From: Gnetum montanum
Taxonomy: Eukaryota; Streptophyta; Gnetopsida; Gnetales; Gnetaceae
DNA length: 64,000 bases
NCBI GenBank assembly: GCA_015680685.1
Contig: MNCI01009146.1
Coordinates: 172,757-236,756 of the forward strand
Direction: 5' to 3'
Positions 58,374-64,000 of the stretch are shown piece after piece; position 1 is the stretch's first letter, and every line of letters starts with the position of its first letter. A program made the position numbers and the translations under genes. The notes beneath the pieces are model-generated. The model searched no databases. It was not told the origin of the DNA and was given only the letters and a program-made list of their open reading frames with translations.

Positions 58374-58848
58374 TGTAGGATCATCTCTTCTAATTTCCTT
58401 CTATTTTTTCCTATAGTGATTTTTTACATTTTCAAGATCTGAAGAAATATCTTAGAAGTCAGGAGATATCTTGGATGAGACTTAAGTTTATAGAAGATGC
58501 CCTAGATTCAAGGGAGTTATCTTGGGAAAAACCAATCATGATAAGACATCTCATGATTGAGTGAGACATCTTAGAATTATATGAGACATCTCTATTGAGA
58601 TGTCCCAACTCTAGTGGAGATAGCTTAGGCATATGTGAAACATCCCTTCTTCCATTAAAGGTTAATAGTGAGATGATCTAGGGAGATCAAAGAGGATCCA
58701 AACAAGCAGAGAAAATTTTGAAATCCCATGTTCCAATTCCAGAAATAGAAAAAATAGTGGAGGAAAAGTCAAAAAATGTCATGGGAACCTCATGTTGAGT
58801 TGGAGAAATGTTTTTAGATTTCATGACTCATAAATTTAATAAATATTT
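58374..58848 (+). repeat. E4 3' LTR, truncated
   Basis: It starts TGTAGGATCATC after a purine tract and matches the first 435 bp of the 5' LTR, then stops at AATAAATATT (58848). The remaining 400 bp and any target duplication are missing, presumably by deletion into the flank. Confidence 0.75.
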
Positions 58849-59488
58849 AATAGGAATCCCACTAGTCCTGTACCAATGGGATTTATCATACAAATCACAA
58901 TGCAATCTAGTCATAAGCTTCAAGGACAATGTTGAGTGAATTCCTAAGAACATTCATGTATGTCATTATGTTTAAGAAACAATAAAAGATATTATAATAC
59001 ATATGATATAGTTATAACCCATGTTACTATAGTGAGAGAGATAGAGAATATATTTATAATTTTATGTTTTATAATTTTTATGGATTCTATACTTATAATA
59101 AATGAATAATAAACACACATGCATTGCAATCCCATCTATGGAGAGGTGTAATGCTAATGCTAAAATTTCTCAAAGGGACAGGTGTAACACCATACATGAA
59201 ATGCAAATAAAATGGCCGTTAGTTACAACTTGGATGACCCAATATCATGCTATATAATTGTGACCTCCTTAGGTAAGGTTAAATCATAACAACTTATAAA
59301 AATGAGAAAGAAATAAATATTTTTATGATTTTAATATGTTAAAATATTTTTGGTGTTTTAATGTTTAAGATATCAATAGTAGAAATAAGGAAAAAATTCA
59401 TAAGCCTTACTCACAGCATAACAACTAGAAACTGCATTGAAATAGTTCCTAGCTACATAAGAGTGGTAATACTTTGAAAAAAAAATCC
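58849..59488. other. AT-rich repeat-like sequence, no gene
   Basis: The text looks like an old decayed LTR (CAGGTGTAACACC near 59180). No pairing partner was found within the window. Confidence 0.35.
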
Positions 59489-61750
59489 ATTGATGTACCT
59501 ACTTGGTATACAAAGAAGCTTAAAGAGCTGGGTGTGAACATATGAAATCTCTAAAGTTATGCTTCCAAGTTCATTTCCTTGTTCAAAGCTATTGGTTCTA
59601 CTCATGCATCAATCCTCGATCTCGTAGGAATGCTTTTTGACATTCCTCAACATCTACCTAGAACTACTCATGACTCCTTCTTGCTTGCAAGAGCTCACAT
59701 TGGAGTATAGCTAACTCTACTAGCACTCAATGAAGTTTATCTTCTAGCCTAGTGCATGGCTGACTTACAAAATTTTGGAATACATAAAGGTACCTCCTTC
59801 ATTTCACTTGCATATCCTCTTTAACACTCCTACATGTTCTTTCAAGGATAGTGATAGTTGCTTCATGATGAAGGATGTACATGTTTTCTAATAGGTCCAT
59901 CTTCTTAGGCAAATTTGATTCACTTACTACCATTTATCTAAGTTTGATGTGTAAAATTTTGAATTTCTTCTTCACCTTAAACCTTTACCTAATTACATAT
60001 TCATTTAGAAAAACTAGAAGTTTTTCAAATCAACATACCTTAACATCCCAAGTCTCTTGCTTGATTAGATGAATTTTTCTAAGTTTATCAGTTTCCCTAG
60101 TAGTCTTGTATATCAACTCCTACTACAAGTTCTAGTGTTATATGATTTGACTTTCATCTTCCAAGCTTCATACCTATTCGAAAATAATGATTACCTATTT
60201 CTTCTTTTCTTGACACATTCTTTCCCATTCTTGGAACTAATTCTTCAACATTCTAAGTTGTTACTCCAATTTATCTTTCATTAACATGGCTTCTTCATCA
60301 ACCTAGTATGCCTAGAAGAAGTCACCCGATAGTTTCTTAATTAGCACCTCTAAAGGAATTATGGAAGGTTCAAGTACCAATAGTATTAGATGTTCTAATT
60401 GTTCATGATATTATCATACCTTGACTTGGCTTCTCTACAAATCCTATAGATAGAATATTTTATTATCATCAATGGTCTCCAATTTAGCTCATAACTTAAC
60501 TATTGCAATCTCCATAGTATTTTTTATGTTTATCAATAGAAATTTGGCATCAAGATTAACTCTCTACTTTTATTCCACCTAATAGCTAGTTACAAATTGA
60601 TCAAGGGTACTTGAAGGAAATTAGCCACATGCTACACCTTCATGGATGTGATAAGGAAATATTTTTTTGAATGTACATGAGTTTAAGATTGAATGGGGAT
60701 GTCAAGATAAGCTATGGGTGGATAATCTAGCAATGAAAGAGGAAACTGGAAGAGATCCTTCCTTATTGTCTTACCACCTACAATGGCTTCCATCATCTAC
60801 AAAAAATTACTACCAAGGTCTTATAAACCTTCAACATGAATTATGGGCAGCATAGCCCTCACATTCAATGTGCATGAAAGCTAAGAATCAGCACTAGGAA
60901 GAGGCTCCTAGCTTTTCCTAATGCTGAAACTAGAATGTTAGAAAATAAATCTACTAAACAATTGCACTTGCATTTGTTGAGATGCTCAAGGTGTAGTTGA
61001 TGCTCTTATGTGGCACTAATAGAGTTGGTCTTAATATCATATGCAAGATACCTCTATGGAAGGCATCTCATCCTTTGAATTGGGTATTTCTCCAATGATC
61101 TTAAGGAATTATCTTGAAACAACCATCATCACATTCTCCTAGTCTACCATTCTTGCTATTATAACATGTCTTCCCATATAATTGACTATTCTTTCCAATT
61201 TATAAAGTTTTTGGATTAGTCTTAGAAAGACATAAACCTCCATTTTACCTTTGGCCACATCTTTAATTTTCTAAATCAAGGCCTTATAGAGAAAATATAA
61301 GATATTAATGGATCACTTTCCCCTTTTCATATCCATAATATTAATCCCTTTAGCATAGGTACATGACATTTTGAACTAGAGGAATCTTAAACATCTTTAC
61401 CTTAGCCTTGTGCATCTCAAAGGTCTCAGGTAGGACTTTCAACCTAAGCTAGCATTCAGTCTTCTAGGTCCATGGCTACAAGTTGTTCACTAATTCATTT
61501 GAAAATCCTTTAACCCTTGAGATTTCCCATGTGCAAATAGGCACATAAAATCCATCAATAATAGGTCATGGCATGGCACCATTATCTACAAGCTTATACA
61601 ATAATTCCTCTACCTTGTCATGGTACCATGTGAAGGGTTAGGTTATGTATTCATAGAAGCTCATCTACTACAGCATCTCCTTGAACTCAAAGAAATCAAT
61701 CTTAAGGAATTGGTGATAGTTTTTCTCCTTATGGATGGATCACTATTGAA
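59489..61750 (+). pseudogene. Unassigned decayed coding stretch
   Basis: From 59489 a single plus-strand frame gives about 120 codons with only five stops: PTWYTKKLKELGVN, then SYASKFISLFKAIGSTHAS, ILDLVGMLFDIPQHLPRTTH, LLARAHIGV and ALNEVYLL. A second good piece is 60667-60855 (LSYHLQWLPSSTKNYYQGLI). Composition looks like a real protein rather than chance. I do not recognise the family: it has none of the gag, protease, RT, RNase H or integrase motifs used elsewhere here. It may be a decayed host gene, a gene captured by a transposon, or an additional retroelement ORF. Between 59850 and 60650 and after 60860 the frame is much worse. Confidence 0.45.
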
Positions 61751-62441
61751 CTATTGGTTCTTTTAGTGTAGAAGAAAATAATTTTTTATTTTCATTATAT
61801 AATAAGATTATATTTTAATAAAAAATAGAAAATTTCTAAATTGATAGGAAGTTGTAATATTATTTTGGCCCAAATATATATATATATATATATATCCAAG
61901 GCATCTCTTAGAAATTTGTATCATGGAATCATTAGTGTAATTTCAAGAATAATTTGACTATTTCATCAATTCATCAATCTTTCATTAATATATTATATTA
62001 TCAACATTCATCAACATCATTCATTATTATTTACTCAATTTTGAAAGTTGAACAGTTAGAATTAGGTACATTCACTATTTCAATCAAATCTTAGTCATTT
62101 CATAATATTTTTTAATAATTTTATATTTGTTAAAATTCTAGAATAGGTGGATACATGTAGAAAAAAAAAATTTGTTTGATATCTTTTTTGATTTCAAAGA
62201 AATTAGCTCTATAATTTGGAAAATTTTCTAGATCCTAAATTTTTACTAGAATGAATGATAGGCAATGATTAGATTATTTCTCCCTTATCATATAATTATT
62301 TGATATGATATTAGATTTATTCAAAAGATAATATCTTTGGGAACGATATTTAAAATTTTAGCATCAAGAAATTAACTTTTGACTTATCATCTCTCAAAGT
62401 TTCACTACCAAAATTATCACGACTTTTGATAGATTGGAAAG
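61751..62441. other. AT-rich spacer with a TA microsatellite
   Basis: No gene is seen. About 12 AT units lie at 61872-61896. Poly-A runs occur near 62160. Confidence 0.6.
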
Positions 62442-63602
62442 TGTTGACCTTTTGGTATGTCAAAACATTAAGAAAAATGGGGAAAAAAAGGTTTTTTGTG
62501 GATGATGTGTTTATAGGACATGAACAAGAACTCCACATTAGGACTAGGGATTCAAGGAAAATGAGATATACAACAAATTGACAATGCAAAAATCCAATGA
62601 GCCAACATGAGAACATGAATGAGCATGAAGTGAAACCAAAGACTATTATACAAATGAAGATGCTTCAAGGATCAAGAAGAAGCCAAAGTAATAAGAGAAA
62701 GCCTCAAGAACTAGAGTTCAAGAGTTGAGGAGACGTCTCCAAGAAATAGTAGACATTTATGCCAAGAAGAAAGAAATCATAGGAAGATTTCTCTAAGAAA
62801 TAGTAGATATCTCCATGTAAAAGAAGACATCTCCCTAAAGACATCTCCCTAGAGATGTCCCACTTTAGAATGATATGTCTCTCCAAAATTGAGATAGATC
62901 TCAAGTAGATGTCCCAACTTCAAAGGAGACATCTACACTAGCTATTGGATATCAATGGCATGAATTCCGAATCATTTTTAGAAACTTTGAAGCTATAAGA
63001 AGATATCAAATTCTTGGGGATTGTACAAGTGTTTTCAACATCAAAGCAATCATTATCATATCTATCCTCTTGTACTCTTGTCCTTCATTGTTACATGATT
63101 TTCTTGGTTGTATGTTGATTATATATTGAATTGAGATTCAATGATGACAAGTTGTAATTGTAGTTACATTCCTTCCTTGTATCACTTATTTTTCTTATTG
63201 CCCTACAGAGTTAATATGCTTCTTGTGAGAAGGCATCCATATTGATCTTGTTGGGATCTTGCAAGATTAAGTGGTCTTGTAGTGCCAAATCACTTTAGAG
63301 TGAAGCTCAATTTTGTAAAGGTTCTAGGAAAACCATATTTTGAGCTTGTTGGGACATTATTAGATTAAGAGATTTCACAACAAGAAATCACTCTATAGTA
63401 GAGCTCAAATCTTGTAAAGGTTCTAGTGCACTTCAAATCATATTTTTGAAGAAACAAACTTAAGAGGTGTGCATGGATGTTACCATTCAAATGTGGAGGT
63501 ACCCAAGTTGGGAAGCCATGTAAAATTTAGTTTGTTCATGTGTTGGTAAAATTTTAATTTTGAAAAACTTATGCAATCCCCCATCTAAGTTCTCGATCCT
63601 CA
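62442..63602 (+). repeat. C2 5' LTR (start inferred)
   Basis: The LTR is about 1.16 kb. Motifs GAGATGTC, GACATCTC and GAGACGTCTC cluster at 62720-62940. No second copy is available to verify the boundary. Confidence 0.5.
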
Positions 63603-63604
63603 AG

Positions 63605-63620
63605 TGGTATCGAACCCTAG
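63605..63620 (+). other. C2 primer binding site (tRNA-iMet type)
   Basis: TGGTATCGAACCCTAG keeps the first seven bases of TGGTATCAGAGC and follows the LTR end by 2 bp. Confidence 0.6.
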
Positions 63621-63655
63621 TACATCCAATTTTGAGCATAATAACTTAAGAGAAA

Positions 63656-64000
63656 ATGATGGCATAAGGATCATACATCAAGTTACCACTATTTAAGGGG
63701 GTCACCTTTACATGCTAGAAGACTCAAATGAAAAAATTATATAGGTACATAATATTCTTAGTTTGGACATTAATCTTGGATGGAAATACTTAACTCATCA
63801 GTAGCATTTTGAATAGAAAAAGTTAAGAATAGATTTAAGTAATGTAAAATTTCAAATTTTGATATCTTTTCTATGGAATTTTGGATATGTAGTAGAAGAG
63901 GCCATATGGCCTTTGGGTGTCCCCAATACTTATAGATTACAAGAGAAATCATATAATGAAGAAAGAAGAAGAAGTACCACCTATACAAGTTGGGATAACA
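63656..64000 (+). pseudogene. C2 gag start (partial)
   Basis: From ATG 63656 the text KLPLFKGVTFTC, then KTQMKK, resembles the copia gag opening (L-x-F-x-G-x-x-F/Y-x-x-W-K-x-x-M), with TAG in place of the tryptophan codon. A stop also occurs at the fourth codon. The gene runs out of the window. A minus-strand frame at 63770-63988 is not supported. Confidence 0.45.

Larger units (their letters stand above)
52821..58848 (+). mobile_element. E4: chromovirus-like element with full domain order
   Basis: The 5' LTR is 52821-53656, followed by an iMet-type primer site, gag, protease, RT, RNase H, integrase, a polypurine tract (58356-58373) and a truncated 3' LTR (58374-58848). It is a sister to E3. 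No target duplication can be shown because the end of the 3' LTR is missing. RT and integrase text places it in the chromovirus side of Ty3/gypsy (CRM/Reina/Galadriel-like); no chromodomain was found. All genes are decayed. Confidence 0.8.
62442..64000 (+). mobile_element. C2: probable copia element, cut by the window end
   Basis: The putative 5' LTR is 62442-63602 (TGTTGACC to CCTCA), followed by an iMet-type primer site and the start of a gag-like gene. The LTR start is inferred from its TGTTGACC...AACATTAA...ATGGGG text, familiar from plant copia LTRs; the matching 3' LTR is outside the window. Confidence 0.55.

Noticed and set aside
61872-61896. AT microsatellite as a regulatory element
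   Set aside because: Simple dinucleotide repeat with no gene nearby.
1-64000. tRNA, rRNA or conserved host genes
   Set aside because: No tRNA cloverleaf or rRNA-like sequence was noticed, and every long frame checked belongs to a retroelement or its LTR. A profile search could still find short non-coding RNAs.

Overview
The window is a stretch of intergenic repeat DNA from a plant nuclear genome, AT-rich and with one assembly gap. No ordinary host gene, rRNA or tRNA could be recognised. Almost everything that can be identified is LTR retrotransposon sequence, much of it nested. The plant assignment rests on plant-type lineages: a Ty3/gypsy chromovirus with a C-terminal chromodomain, an Ogre/Tat-type element with a second RNase H between RNase H and integrase, Ty1/copia relics, and primer sites matching plant tRNA-Asp and tRNA-iMet. 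The species cannot be named from the sequence.

Layout. (1) 1-3937: unassigned sequence, a possible chromodomain tail, and a decayed copia element (C1, ending at 3486) that keeps gag, protease and integrase traces but no reverse transcriptase. (2) 3938-52244: one minus-strand Tekay/Del-type chromovirus (H). Without its insertions it is about 9.4 kb, but four later insertions stretch it to 48.3 kb: T1 (8285-14431) in the reverse-transcriptase active-site coding region; a solo LTR (17146-17984); a giant Ogre/Tat-like element (20232-46836); and a chromovirus-like element, E3 (46890-52219). The last three all lie in the 5' LTR of H. (3) The Tat element is about 18.0 kb once its own insertions are removed: T2 (20730-27736, minus strand) in its 5' LTR, a solo LTR (29659-30447) in gag, and a solo LTR (41107-41911) in reverse transcriptase. 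(4) 52245-64000: E4 (52821-58848), a sister of E3 with complete domain order and a truncated 3' LTR; an unassigned decayed coding stretch (about 59489-61750); AT-rich DNA; and a final probable copia element (62442 to past the window end).

Insertion boundaries were fixed by TG...CA LTR ends, primer sites, polypurine tracts and 5-bp target duplications: TGAAG for T2, GTTAG for Tat, ATAAT for the first solo LTR, CTTAG for the second and GACCA for the third. One-mismatch pairs support T1 and H. LTR pairs serve as empty-site controls: the uninterrupted 3' LTR of Tat (1331 bp) matches the interrupted 5' LTR after excision (1334 bp).

No intact polyprotein remains. T1 and T2 are the best preserved. 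Each keeps one gag frame over hundreds of codons, broken only by in-frame stops, many of a C-to-T or G-to-A type, and neither has reverse transcriptase or integrase, so both look non-autonomous. The most unusual structures are the roughly 6.3-kb protease-RT spacer of the Tat element, which holds a 12-copy array with a near-palindromic core at 180-193 bp spacing; a group of LTRs sharing R/U5 but carrying three different U3 regions; and palindrome-rich U3 sequences just upstream of TATA boxes.
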